Shown: in pieces, positions 21,747 to 27,977 of the stretch | How positions within the stretch are numbered: position 1 is the stretch's first letter | How the letters are laid out: every line of letters starts with the position of its first letter | DNA from: a virus | Direction: 5' to 3' (one strand) | IMG/VR virus record: IMGVR_UViG_3300035703_000358 | Coordinates: 1 to 27,977 of that record | Length of the DNA: 27,977 nucleotides | Made by a program: the position numbers and the translations under genes | The notes under the pieces: generated by a model | The model's database searches: none | Told to the model about the DNA's origin: nothing | Seen by the model: only the letters and a program-made list of their open reading frames with translations

Positions 21747-21914
21747 TTAACCTACTTTAAGAACTAAGCTGAGTAACAGAATTACAATGAAACCAGTAGT
21801 GCCAAGCAGGATCTGTTCTAGCCTCTTTAGCCTAGCATTGATGCCTGCATAGCGTTCAGCGCACACTGCTTCATGGGTGTCAAGTTGTCCTTTAACTTGG
21901 TCTACTGTTGACAT
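21747..21914 (-). CDS. Small coiled-coil/TM protein, XhlA-like
   Basis: Read directly on the minus strand: ATG at 21914 to TAA at 21747-21749, 55 residues. It has a soluble helical N-terminus (MSTVDQVKGQLDTHEAVCAE, then RYAGINARLKRLEQ, a likely coiled coil) followed by one membrane helix (LLGTTGFIVILLLSLVLKVG, about 36-55). This layout matches small hemolysin XhlA-type or holin-accessory proteins of phages. It lies among tail genes rather than in the lysis cassette. Gaps of 1-2 nt to both neighbours support it as a gene. Function is inferred from layout only. Confidence 0.65.
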   Translation of the reverse strand: MSTVDQVKGQLDTHEAVCAERYAGINARLKRLEQILLGTTGFIVILLLSLVLKVG

Positions 21915-21916
21915 AA

Positions 21917-22114
21917 TTAAGCCTTTATCATGTCCATGATTTCGTCAAAGCTCTCGGATACCTCCCAAGAGTTGCCGTTCATACCGTAGCAGACACGAAC
22001 CTCTGTGCCGTCTTCTTGGGTGTGCTGGAAGATTGACGCAATCAGGTCTGTGTTGATAATCAGACCCTCACCGATGCGCCCTTTGGCGGCGTTAGTTAGT
22101 TTGATTAACTTCAC
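21917..22114 (-). CDS. Small conserved hypothetical, 65 aa, GTG start
   Basis: GTG start at 22114 overlaps the upstream TGA (GTGA). Residues MKLIKLTNAAKGRIGEGLIINTDLIASIFQ and a later WEVSESFDEIMDMI resemble small beta-barrel-like proteins of the FlbD type (MIxLTxLNG... INxxLIxxIE... VxESxxEI), but phage versions have no assigned role. It follows the second small adhesin-associated gene. It is a cytoplasmic protein without a membrane segment. Confidence 0.65.
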   Translation of the reverse strand: MKLIKLTNAAKGRIGEGLIINTDLIASIFQHTQEDGTEVRVCYGMNGNSWEVSESFDEIMDMIKA

Positions 22115-22491
22115 GCAGTCACCTCAACCCAAGAGGTTGTGGCCTCATCCCATGAATAACGCTTGGGGTTTTCTTCTGTGCCGACATCCGTTGGGTACGG
22201 TACTGGCGAATCCCAAAGGCAAGTTGTTTCGTTTAACAACCAAGACGCATAGGGTTTTGGAGGAATGAACGCATCCCGCCCCGCATCGTAGGTGTAGCCT
22301 AGTCCCGCATAATTCTTGCGGAATGGGGTTCCACCTAGTGCGTGTACCCCACCGTGGGTGTTATACGAAGTCTGCTTATAGACATCGCCTGTGCGTGCAG
22401 AGAGTTCTGCCTCTTTGCCGTTGTCCTCGTCACGACCAACCGTGACAAAGATTACGACATTGTTTTCATCTAACTTGGCAAAGTGAGCCAA
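22111..22491 (-). CDS. AHFAK-type fiber-associated protein, copy 2
   Basis: 126 residues with a TTG start at 22491 supported by AAGGA six bases upstream. Segments: AHFAKLDENNVVIFVTVGRD, TSYNTHGGVHALGG, RKNYAGLGYTYDAGRDAFI, PPKPYASWLLNETTCLWDSP. It is clearly related to the protein at 23933-24274, sharing the KNYAGxGYTYDxxRDAFIPP and WLLNExTCLWD motifs. Such proteins recur downstream of fiber genes in cyanophages and other aquatic phages; a role as fiber tip, chaperone or adhesin subunit is inferred from position. It sits right after a glycine-rich protein, just as its relative does. Confidence 0.75.
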   Translation of the reverse strand: MAHFAKLDENNVVIFVTVGRDEDNGKEAELSARTGDVYKQTSYNTHGGVHALGGTPFRKNYAGLGYTYDAGRDAFIPPKPYASWLLNETTCLWDSPVPYPTDVGTEENPKRYSWDEATTSWVEVTA

Positions 22492-22501
22492 TTGTTTTTC
22501 C

Positions 22502-23356
22502 TTAATTAAAAGTTACTGTTTCTGATGTAGTTGATGTAGCAGTCACGGTGTACACAGTAAAGCCACCAGCAGTTGATGAGGTTTGGGTAACACCGCCTGA
22601 GAAGGTAGCCGTATATGCGTCAGGAGTTTTAATGATAACCACTCCTGAACCGCCAGCGCCTGAGTTACCAGTAAATAATCCACCGCCGCCGCCGCCCCCA
22701 GTATTTACGGTTCCAGCAGTAGGAGATGCCCCACCATCACGGCCTCCATTTCCACCTCCACCTGTGCCTCCACTTCCAAGAGTTCCAGCCCGTGAAAAAC
22801 CACCGCCACCTCCAGCACGGGTGACCGATGAGCCTGTGATTGATGAGGCCGTTCCAGCGCCACCAGTTCCACCATCTACCGTGCCATTTACACCTACTGC
22901 GCTAGCACCTCCCCCGCCACCACCAGAACCATCATTTACAGATGTTGTTCCTACTCCAGTTCCACCGTTGCTTCCTTGCCCTGATGTTCCTGTGCCTCCA
23001 GAAGTTAATCCAACTCCAGCAGAACCACCACCACCAGAGCCTCCATTTGCTCCATTACCGGCACCCGCACCAGTTCCACCTCCACCTCCCCCTCCAGTAG
23101 ATGTTGTAGATGAAAATACAGAGTTAGAACCTGCATTTCCAACTCCGGCAGATTGTGCCGCACCACCAGCACCAACGGTTACTGTGTAAGCCGTGCCTTT
23201 GTCCAAGACTTGAGCAGTAAGTTCACGGTATCCACCAGCGCCCCCGCCACCACCAGCTTGAGCGCCTCCACTTCCACCACCTGCAATTACAAGGTAGTCA
23301 ACAAGGAGAGGAGGTACACCCTTCCCAGCAAGAAGAATCTGGAATATGCCCGTCAT
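22502..23356 (-). CDS. Glycine-rich adhesin/tail protein, copy 2
   Basis: 284 residues; after a short N-terminus (MTGIFQILLAGKGVPPLLVD) comes YLVIAGGGSGG and a long Gly/Ser/Ala/Thr-rich region up to about residue 245, ending SGVVIIKTPDAYTATFSGGVTQT and a Thr/Ser-rich beta end. The domain YLVxAGGGxGG...AYTVTVGAGG matches the glycine-rich phage adhesin fold (polyglycine type II lattice) of T2/S16-like tip adhesins. It is a paralog of the protein at 24271-25146. It probably contributes to receptor binding. A Pro-rich ORF on the other strand is only its complement. Confidence 0.75.
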   Translation of the reverse strand: MTGIFQILLAGKGVPPLLVDYLVIAGGGSGGAQAGGGGGAGGYRELTAQVLDKGTAYTVTVGAGGAAQSAGVGNAGSNSVFSSTTSTGGGGGGGTGAGAGNGANGGSGGGGSAGVGLTSGGTGTSGQGSNGGTGVGTTSVNDGSGGGGGGASAVGVNGTVDGGTGGAGTASSITGSSVTRAGGGGGFSRAGTLGSGGTGGGGNGGRDGGASPTAGTVNTGGGGGGGLFTGNSGAGGSGVVIIKTPDAYTATFSGGVTQTSSTAGGFTVYTVTATSTTSETVTFN

Positions 23357-23929
23357 TTATGACACGTTCCCAGAAATAACGCAAACAGTGCTAGAGATAA
23401 ACAAAATAGTACAAATGCCCCTAGTGGCTAGGGTTACAGAAGCCTTATCCGAATCTGTACCAGCAATGTAAGCAGTCGTAATCGTACAGGTAATAGTAAT
23501 GCCGCCAGAAGTATTGTTGAAAATTGATATGGCATCACCTTCAGCAAACGTAGCATTAGGGATTGTGATTGATCCACCAGAACCGACTTGGACGTACTCA
23601 CCAACATCGGTTGTCGCAAGTGTGTAGGAGCCTGTCTTAGTTCCTACCGGGGGAATATTCCTAAACCCGAGAGTTGAAGTTATATCCGGTAGGGTAATGG
23701 TTGTAGTGCCTGCAACAGCGGCAGCATTAAGCGTAGACGTTCCGCTGCTGGAACCATTGAGTTTAAGGTTGCCAGAGTTAAAGTTCTGAGCTGCTGTGAA
23801 GGTCTGTGCAGCGTCTGATCCAGCTACTGTAAAGGTAGCATCAGGCACTGTAACAGTACGGTTAGCCGATGGTGAAGCCGATATTGTGGATATAAAGTTA
23901 GTTGATCCACCATTAAGTGCAATAGCCAT
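23357..23929 (-). CDS. Tail fiber-like beta-structured protein, 190 aa
   Basis: Begins MAIALNGGSTNFISTISASP, then NRTVTVPDATFTVAGSDAAQ, a TFTAAQNFNSGNLKLNG region typical of fiber shafts, and TKTGSYTLATTDVGEYVQVG with PNATFAEGDAISIFNNTSGG, the kind of beta-strand repeats found in phage fiber and pilin-like proteins. No enzymatic motif. It sits between the two glycine-rich/AHFAK pairs. It probably forms part of the adhesion apparatus. One-base gaps to the neighbours indicate co-transcription. Confidence 0.68.
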   Translation of the reverse strand: MAIALNGGSTNFISTISASPSANRTVTVPDATFTVAGSDAAQTFTAAQNFNSGNLKLNGSSSGTSTLNAAAVAGTTTITLPDITSTLGFRNIPPVGTKTGSYTLATTDVGEYVQVGSGGSITIPNATFAEGDAISIFNNTSGGITITCTITTAYIAGTDSDKASVTLATRGICTILFISSTVCVISGNVS

Positions 23930-23932
23930 AGT

Positions 23933-24274
23933 TTATACCTCTATCCAATTCTGTTGATCTTCATTCCAGTTATACATCTTACCATCTGTTGGGTAGGCAA
24001 CTGGTGCATCCCACAAACAAGTATCTTCGTTAAGCAACCATGAGGCATAAGGCTTTGGTGGTATGAACGCATCTCGTACAGAGTCGTAGGTGTAACCGAT
24101 GCCAGCATAGTTCTTACGCAAGGGACGGCCTTCTGGGTGCTGACCGCCAGAAGTGTTATAAGATGTCTGAATCCACTCACCCGGAGAGGAATCAACAAAT
24201 GTATTAAAGAAGTCAGGCTCCGCAACAATCACTTGCGTCACGATGCCATCACAAACTTTTGCAAAGTGGCTCAT
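23933..24274 (-). CDS. AHFAK-type fiber-associated protein, copy 1
   Basis: 113 residues (MSHFAKVCDGIVTQVIVAEP, then TSYNTSGGQHPEG, RKNYAGIGYTYDSVRDAFI, PPKPYASWLLNEDTCLWDAP). It shares most of its core with the protein at 22111-22491. The ATG overlaps the stop of the glycine-rich gene (ATGA), so it is coupled to it. The family is common in aquatic phages and its role is unproven; partner of a glycine-rich adhesin is the best inference from the repeated pairing here. Confidence 0.75.
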   Translation of the reverse strand: MSHFAKVCDGIVTQVIVAEPDFFNTFVDSSPGEWIQTSYNTSGGQHPEGRPLRKNYAGIGYTYDSVRDAFIPPKPYASWLLNEDTCLWDAPVAYPTDGKMYNWNEDQQNWIEV

Positions 24275-25146
24275 CCTGTGTATGTCCCTGAAGTTGTAAA
24301 CGTATGATAGGTGTAACCACCGCTAGAAGTTACTGTGCCCCCTGATCCACGTTGAGATCCAGAGTATCGAATAATTACAATTCCAGACCCTCCCGCACCA
24401 CCACCAGCAGCTCTTGCCCCGCCGCCGCCGCCGCCTCTGTTTGCGGTTCCGGCACCTCCTGCTCCACCGCTTAGGATGGTTCCATTACCGCCACCACCTG
24501 TTCCACCAGTACCAGCAGGGCCTGTTGAGCCACCACCGCCGCCTCCTCCACCGCCATAAGAAGTTCCAAGCGATTGCCAATCTATTCCAGCGCCACCATT
24601 CCCACCAATATCAACAGACGGGTTGTTTTGACCTACGGCAGTAGCACCACCACCTCCAGCAGCAGCCCAAGTTGATCCACCAGATCCAGTACCACCTGCA
24701 AAGCCTTGTCCTGTCGTAGCTGCCCCACCAGCCCCTGAGCCCGCTGTTGTATTACCACCTCCTCCACCAGACCCACCAGAATTTCCGTCTTTATTGCCAG
24801 TTGATGGCATATCTTGCCCACCACCAAATCCACCACCAATTGCTGTTACTCCAAAAGCAGAAGAGTTTGCCCCGTTAGTACCAACGGCAGATTGATAAAC
24901 CCCTCCAGAACCACCAGCACCAACAGTTATTGTGTAACTTGTTGATGGAACAATGTTAGTTGTAGAAGATAAATAACCACCAGCACCTCCTCCACCGCCG
25001 TGCCCAGCACCACCACCACCGCCACCAGCTAAAACAAGATACTCAACGGTATATGCTTGAACAGGCCATTCATTGCCTCGTAGTGCGTTACGGATTTCGT
25101 TGAGTTTCCAAATACCGTCCGCAGAAGATTGGCTTGGATGAGGCAT
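24271..25146 (-). CDS. Glycine-rich adhesin/tail protein, copy 1
   Basis: 291 residues. The N-terminus contains SADGIWKLNEIRNALRGNEW, a short module seen at the start of phage adhesins, then VEYLVLAGGGGGGAGHGG, a long glycine-rich body, and IVIIRYSGSQRG, near the end GGTVTSSGGYTYHTFTTSGT. Gly makes up a very large part of residues 40-250, matching polyglycine sandwich adhesins. The paralog lies at 22502-23356. It overlaps its upstream neighbour by one base and its downstream partner by ATGA. Receptor binding is inferred from family resemblance. Confidence 0.75.
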   Translation of the reverse strand: MPHPSQSSADGIWKLNEIRNALRGNEWPVQAYTVEYLVLAGGGGGGAGHGGGGGAGGYLSSTTNIVPSTSYTITVGAGGSGGVYQSAVGTNGANSSAFGVTAIGGGFGGGQDMPSTGNKDGNSGGSGGGGGNTTAGSGAGGAATTGQGFAGGTGSGGSTWAAAGGGGATAVGQNNPSVDIGGNGGAGIDWQSLGTSYGGGGGGGGGSTGPAGTGGTGGGGNGTILSGGAGGAGTANRGGGGGGARAAGGGAGGSGIVIIRYSGSQRGSGGTVTSSGGYTYHTFTTSGTYTG

Positions 25147-25505
25147 TACGAGATCTCCTCGTATGACACAACAATTTCTAAGTCACTATTAGCAGAAGCC
25201 AATGCTGTAATCTTGTCGCCTTCTTCTAGGTAAATGGCTTTGCTCAACACATCAAGTGTTGCATCGGCTGGTACTGTAATGGTGTGTGCAATCTTGTATG
25301 TTGTCGTGTTGTCGGCATTGTAAAACCCAACAGTCACATCGGCATTATTTACGCCATCCACATTGGATACAAGTATTGCATTTACCTTAAAAACTTTACC
25401 GCTTGCGGCAGAGTTAGTTACAATGTCAGCGCTGCTAGTCGTTAGCGCTGCTCCGACTGTTCTACCAGTAATGGTTGTTACGTTTACGATATTAGGTGCT
25501 GCCAT
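25146..25505 (-). CDS. Hypothetical virion protein, 119 aa
   Basis: The chosen ATG at 25505 follows GGAGG at a good distance; an upstream in-frame start at 25523 overlaps the preceding gene and adds only six residues. Residues: MAAPNIVNVTTITGRTVGAA, then ADIVTNSAASGKVFKVNAIL, VTVGFYNADNTTTYKIAHTI and DVLSKAIYLEEGDKITALAS. The VFKVNAIxVSNVDG...YLEEGDKI pattern is common in small beta-sandwich proteins of aquatic phage tails. No enzymatic motif. It stands between the collagen-like fiber and the glycine-rich adhesin. Structural role inferred. Confidence 0.7.
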   Translation of the reverse strand: MAAPNIVNVTTITGRTVGAALTTSSADIVTNSAASGKVFKVNAILVSNVDGVNNADVTVGFYNADNTTTYKIAHTITVPADATLDVLSKAIYLEEGDKITALASANSDLEIVVSYEEIS

Positions 25506-25506
25506 A

Positions 25507-26874
25507 TTAGCCTCCGAATACAATAGCCATAGCTATCGCTTTACCTGTTGTTAAGTTACCACCTAAAGGACTGACTAACCAGTTAGCCCCAGAATCTGTT
25601 GTAATTGTTGTTCCAGATGCAACAGTTATTGGACCAATACTCATACCATTAAAACCAGTAGGAATTGTATAACTAGAGTCGATAGTCTGTGAATGTACAA
25701 ATATACCATTCTGTGCTACTGGAACCTCAGACTTAAACTCGCCTGTTGAAGGCTTGTAAAGTAGCTTGGCATTGCCTGTATAGATCGTTGATGCAGTGCC
25801 TGTGGTTGCGCTTAAGAATGTAGGATATAAGTCAGATGCTGTGCTGGTATCATTAGAAATATTTACTGATGTACCAGTTGAAAGAGTTACCCAAGAAGTA
25901 TCATAGTTAGTAGAACTATTCTTTTGTAATACTTGATTGATTGTACCACCAGTAGGTACTCCCTGACCAGCAGGAATAGTAAAGTCAAACACTGCTGCAG
26001 AGCTAGTCCCAGAGTTTGTTACAGTTGCACTAGAGCCTGGGGAGCCAGTAGTTGTAGTACCTACTGCAATCGTTGCAGCGGCTCCAGCAGCGCCAGTTGC
26101 CCCAGTTGCTCCTGTAGCACCAGTCTGTCCTTCTGGGATACTGAAGTCAAATACAGCAGCAGAGCTAGTACCTGAATTAGTAATCGTTGCTGAGGAACCT
26201 GGAGCACCTGTTGAGACTGTTCCTACAGCAATTGTAGCAGCAGCCCCTGCAGAACCTGTTGCACCTGTAGCGCCTGTCGCACCTGTAGCCCCAGTATCAC
26301 CACGAGGGATAGTTAGGTTCAGTGTCTGGCTAGGAGAAGTACCAGTGATTGTAGCATTGGCACTAGAGCCTGCAGCGCCAGTAGTAACAGTACCAATAGA
26401 GAGCGTGTTAGCTGGTCCTGCTGCGCCTGTAGCACCAGTTGCGCCAGTAGCTCCTGTGGCTCCTGTGGCCCCTGTATCGCCTCTTGGAAGTCCTAGAGAC
26501 AGTTCATAGGTAGTGTTATTGAATGCAGCAGTGGCTGAAGAGCCGGGACTTAATGTAGTTGCAGATACATTAAAACCATTTGCTAAGTTAATAGAAGCTG
26601 TAGAGGCAGCTTGTGCAACAGCCTCAGCGGTTTCTGCATTAGTCTCTGCAGTCTCTGCTGCAATCTTAGCAGCTAGTGCAGCAGCGGCAGAAGCACTTGC
26701 AGACGCAGCAGCGGCAATAGCACCAGTAGAGTCATTCTCAGCGGCATCAGCACTATCAGCAGCGTCAGCAGCCCTGTTAGCAGCCAGAGTAGCATACTGT
26801 AGTGCTAGTGCAGCGGCGTTGGCTGCATCTGCTGTTGCATCGCCTGGACCACCAGGACCACGATAAATAGCCAA
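25507..26874 (-). CDS. Collagen-like tail fiber protein, 455 aa
   Basis: TTG start at 26874 with GGAG upstream; begins [20 protein letters not shown]. Residues about 15-100 are an Ala-rich helix or coiled coil, suited to trimer formation. Residues about 131-301 hold collagen-like GATGAT runs alternating with short beta segments (SPGSSAT...FDFTIP) in three or four similar units. The C-terminus ([20 protein letters not shown], then NWLVSPLGG) resembles conserved fiber ends. Collagen-like Gly-x-Thr runs in phage fibers form stable triple helices that extend receptor-binding tips. It is the first gene after the capsid terminator. Fiber identity is firm; receptor unknown. Confidence 0.85.
   Translation of the reverse strand: MAIYRGPGGPGDATADAANAAALALQYATLAANRAADAADSADAAENDSTGAIAAAASASASAAAALAAKIAAETAETNAETAEAVAQAASTASINLANGFNVSATTLSPGSSATAAFNNTTYELSLGLPRGDTGATGATGATGATGATGAAGPANTLSIGTVTTGAAGSSANATITGTSPSQTLNLTIPRGDTGATGATGATGATGSAGAAATIAVGTVSTGAPGSSATITNSGTSSAAVFDFSIPEGQTGATGATGATGAAGAAATIAVGTTTTGSPGSSATVTNSGTSSAAVFDFTIPAGQGVPTGGTINQVLQKNSSTNYDTSWVTLSTGTSVNISNDTSTASDLYPTFLSATTGTASTIYTGNAKLLYKPSTGEFKSEVPVAQNGIFVHSQTIDSSYTIPTGFNGMSIGPITVASGTTITTDSGANWLVSPLGGNLTTGKAIAMAIVFGG
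25972..26484 (-). repeat. Collagen-like protein repeats (GAT runs plus beta units)
   Basis: Inside the collagen-like fiber gene, about 54-60-codon units repeat three times: (RGD/EGQ)TGATGATGAT, then [11 protein letters not shown], then [21 protein letters not shown]. The third and second units are nearly identical in protein (residues 191-247 and 248-301); the first (131-190) is diverged. A fourth, degenerate half unit precedes them (residues 109-130). Such repeats can expand or contract by recombination. Confidence 0.75.
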
Positions 26875-26916
26875 GGTTTATTCTCCGTTAGTTTGCTTAA
26901 ACAGACAGTATCTGCT

Positions 26917-26951
26917 TAAGAAAACTCCCCAGCCCTTGTGAGGCTGAGGAG
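26917..26951 (-). terminator. Rho-independent terminator after capsid gene
   Basis: On the minus strand CTCC-T-CAGCC pairs with GGCTG-G-GGAG around a 7-base loop, followed by TTTTCTT. The stem has one mismatch. It lies 20 bases past the capsid stop and before the fiber gene, so it would limit readthrough from the abundant capsid transcript into the fiber block. No other terminator of this quality was found. Confidence 0.75.
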
Positions 26952-26970
26952 AGCCACTAGCTAAAAGCTA

Positions 26971-27888
26971 TTAGGCAGGAACAACAAAGCCAACTGCAGC
27001 ATCGGTACGGATAGTCTTAACACCGTACAGAGTATCAGCAGTTAACAGATCAGCAAGCCACTCTTGCTTGTACTGAGTCTGTGAGCGAACACCAAGTTGC
27101 TCAACCAACGTGAATGCATCACGATGGAACAGACCAGCCAAACGAGCAGCACCAGACTCCAGAGAAGGAGCATTGGAACTGATATAGACTTCGATACCGT
27201 AGAGGTTACCAACGCGACCATTACGGATCGTGTTAGCTGCACCAGTCTCACCCGTGAAGGCTTGCTCGGTGTAACGTGCAGTACCCATCAAATCGTTACG
27301 CAGAACAGGCGGGATGACAAAGGAACGACCATCCATCGGTACATCAGCATCGTCAAGGATCTGAATTCCCTTACGGAAGCCAGCGTCATTGAATGCAGAA
27401 CCAACAGAGCCGTTGTATGCAACAGCCGTGGTGGAGCTAAACTCATAGACACCAGAGTTCTGGTAGGAAGAACCGTTACCGTTACCGATAGACTTGAAGA
27501 GTGTCCAGATGTCTGAATCGGTCTGTACGCCAAGAGCGTAGCCAGCGTCATCCGTGTAGAAACGGCGTAACGAGGCAAGGGCCTGTACAGAGACGATATC
27601 TTCGATCAAACGGCTGTACTCGAAGTGCTTATCGATGTTGATTACTACCTCGTCTTCAGTCGCAGCAATCAGGGTAACCTGAGAAGAAGCAACTTTAGCA
27701 GAAGCAGTACCACGGGTGGGTTTCGGGACGTGAACAGTGTCACCCTTCTTACCACGGAAGTTCATCTTGTTGATGACGTTAGCGAGAACCAGGTTCTTCT
27801 TGTATGCAGCAACGATCTCGTCACTCCAAATCTCAGGAATAAACTTGGCGGCTGTTGTTACGGTTACGTTATTAGTACCCAAAGGCAT
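26971..27888 (-). CDS. Major capsid protein
   Basis: 305 residues, preceded by AGGAG and followed by a terminator, as expected for the most abundant virion protein. N-terminus MPLGTNNVTVTTAAKFIPEI, then SDEIVAAYKKNLVLANVINK and GDTVHVPKPTRG, VVINIDKHFEYSRLIEDIVS, later IPPVLRNDLMGTARYTEQAF and NLYGIEVYISSNAPSL. These resemble the HK97-fold coat proteins of aquatic podoviruses. T7 gp10 is about 345 residues, so the length fits. It assembles the icosahedral shell; a scaffold gene probably precedes it beyond the window edge. No insertion domain is visible. Confidence 0.85.
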   Translation of the reverse strand: MPLGTNNVTVTTAAKFIPEIWSDEIVAAYKKNLVLANVINKMNFRGKKGDTVHVPKPTRGTASAKVASSQVTLIAATEDEVVINIDKHFEYSRLIEDIVSVQALASLRRFYTDDAGYALGVQTDSDIWTLFKSIGNGNGSSYQNSGVYEFSSTTAVAYNGSVGSAFNDAGFRKGIQILDDADVPMDGRSFVIPPVLRNDLMGTARYTEQAFTGETGAANTIRNGRVGNLYGIEVYISSNAPSLESGAARLAGLFHRDAFTLVEQLGVRSQTQYKQEWLADLLTADTLYGVKTIRTDAAVGFVVPA

Positions 27889-27911
27889 TTTGAATCTCCT
27901 AAATGATTAAG

Positions 27912-27977
27912 TTATTTAACTCGACCCTCAGAGTATGCAGCTATAATCTCATCTTGTAGTTGCATATATCGGTCTGG
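27912..27977 (-). CDS. 3' end of gene upstream of capsid (partial)
   Basis: Minus-strand frame entering at the right edge: residues PDRYMQLQDEIIAAYSEGRV, K, then TAA at 27914-27912. Only the last 21 residues are seen. An acidic, helical C-terminus directly before the capsid gene suggests the scaffolding or capsid assembly protein, but this is inferred from position only. A gap of 23 bases holding AGGAG separates it from the capsid. Confidence 0.55.
   Translation of the reverse strand, partial: PDRYMQLQDEIIAAYSEGRVK

Noticed and set aside
22548-23189. Long Pro-rich + strand ORF of 213 codons
   Set aside because: It is the complement of the glycine-rich gene on the minus strand: Gly codons read backwards give Pro/Ala. 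It runs against all neighbours and has no ribosome site.
25940-25948. TGGTACAAT extended -10 on the minus strand inside the fiber gene
   Set aside because: The -35 position has no similarity to TTGACA and the site is in the middle of a coding region without a start downstream at a sensible distance.
25972-26484. Periodic repeats resembling a CRISPR array
   Set aside because: Units encode a continuous collagen-like frame with no spacer/repeat organisation and no cas genes nearby.
26513-26866. Ala/Ser/Val-rich + strand ORF of 117 codons
   Set aside because: Complement of the Ala-rich N-terminus of the collagen-like fiber; low complexity and opposite to the operon.
1-27977. tRNA genes, insertion sequences, integrase or att sites
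   Set aside because: No cloverleaf-like sequence, transposase or integrase frame was recognised, so no sign of lysogeny or mobile elements other than the HNH gene.

Overview
This window is part of the genome of a tailed bacteriophage with a short-tailed (podovirus), T7-like gene set. The evidence is a T7-type primase-helicase, a T7-type family A DNA polymerase, a gp2.5-like single-stranded DNA-binding protein, a FEN-family 5'-3' exonuclease, a DUF3310 protein, two tail-tube-like proteins, large injection-type internal virion proteins and a GH24 lysozyme. No phage RNA polymerase is visible. Several strong host-type sigma70 promoters are, and the window carries a cobalamin-dependent (class II) ribonucleotide reductase. 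That combination recalls the cobavirus/Zobellviridae-type podoviruses of aquatic Proteobacteria (inference from gene content only; the host cannot be read from the sequence). Terminase and portal genes are absent and presumably lie beyond the right edge. The last bases on the right are the 3' end of a gene preceding the capsid gene.

Layout. 1-11.4 kb, + strand: early/replication module, nearly gapless, with many ATGA/TAATG-type overlaps. The order is a small Cys4 protein, an AT-rich gap with a promoter, a small ORF, primase-helicase, a hypothetical, FkbM-type methyltransferase, DNA polymerase, a small ORF, a consensus promoter, SSB, a small ORF, exonuclease, a hypothetical, PD-(D/E)XK-type nuclease, a hypothetical, metallophosphoesterase, DUF3310, a GT9-like glycosyltransferase, a small ORF, class II RNR and a small ORF. 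11.4-28 kb, - strand (transcribed right to left): capsid, terminator, then a roughly 5 kb block of adhesin/fiber-like genes (a collagen-like fiber, two glycine-rich proteins each followed by a related small protein, and others). Small genes follow, including three Lys/Arg-rich ones. Next come two tail-tube-like proteins, an HNH endonuclease, a collar-domain fiber, an unknown gene, three large internal virion-like proteins, a coiled-coil membrane protein, a 3-TM holin and the lysozyme. The two modules converge and overlap tail to tail at about 11.39-11.42 kb.

The replication genes form a near-complete T7-style machine: primase-helicase, polymerase, SSB, 5' exonuclease, a resolvase-like nuclease, and dNTP supply through the RNR and possibly the DUF3310 protein. 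The FkbM methyltransferase and the glycosyltransferase are accessory genes that may modify host or virion glycans. The most unusual points are as follows. The collar-domain fiber gene has a conserved-looking N-terminal region that is open for 91 codons upstream of its first ATG but has no ATG/GTG/TTG start; a well-placed ATT sits 7 nt after an AAGGAG at the end of an inserted HNH gene. A perfect TTGACA-N17-TATAAT promoter lies inside the tail gene just upstream of that HNH gene. A set of host-type promoters sits at a near-constant distance from start codons. The adhesin cassette is duplicated. There are no tRNA genes, CRISPR arrays or insertion sequences that I can support. Apart from regions flanking these genes, no gene-free stretch exceeds 300 bases.
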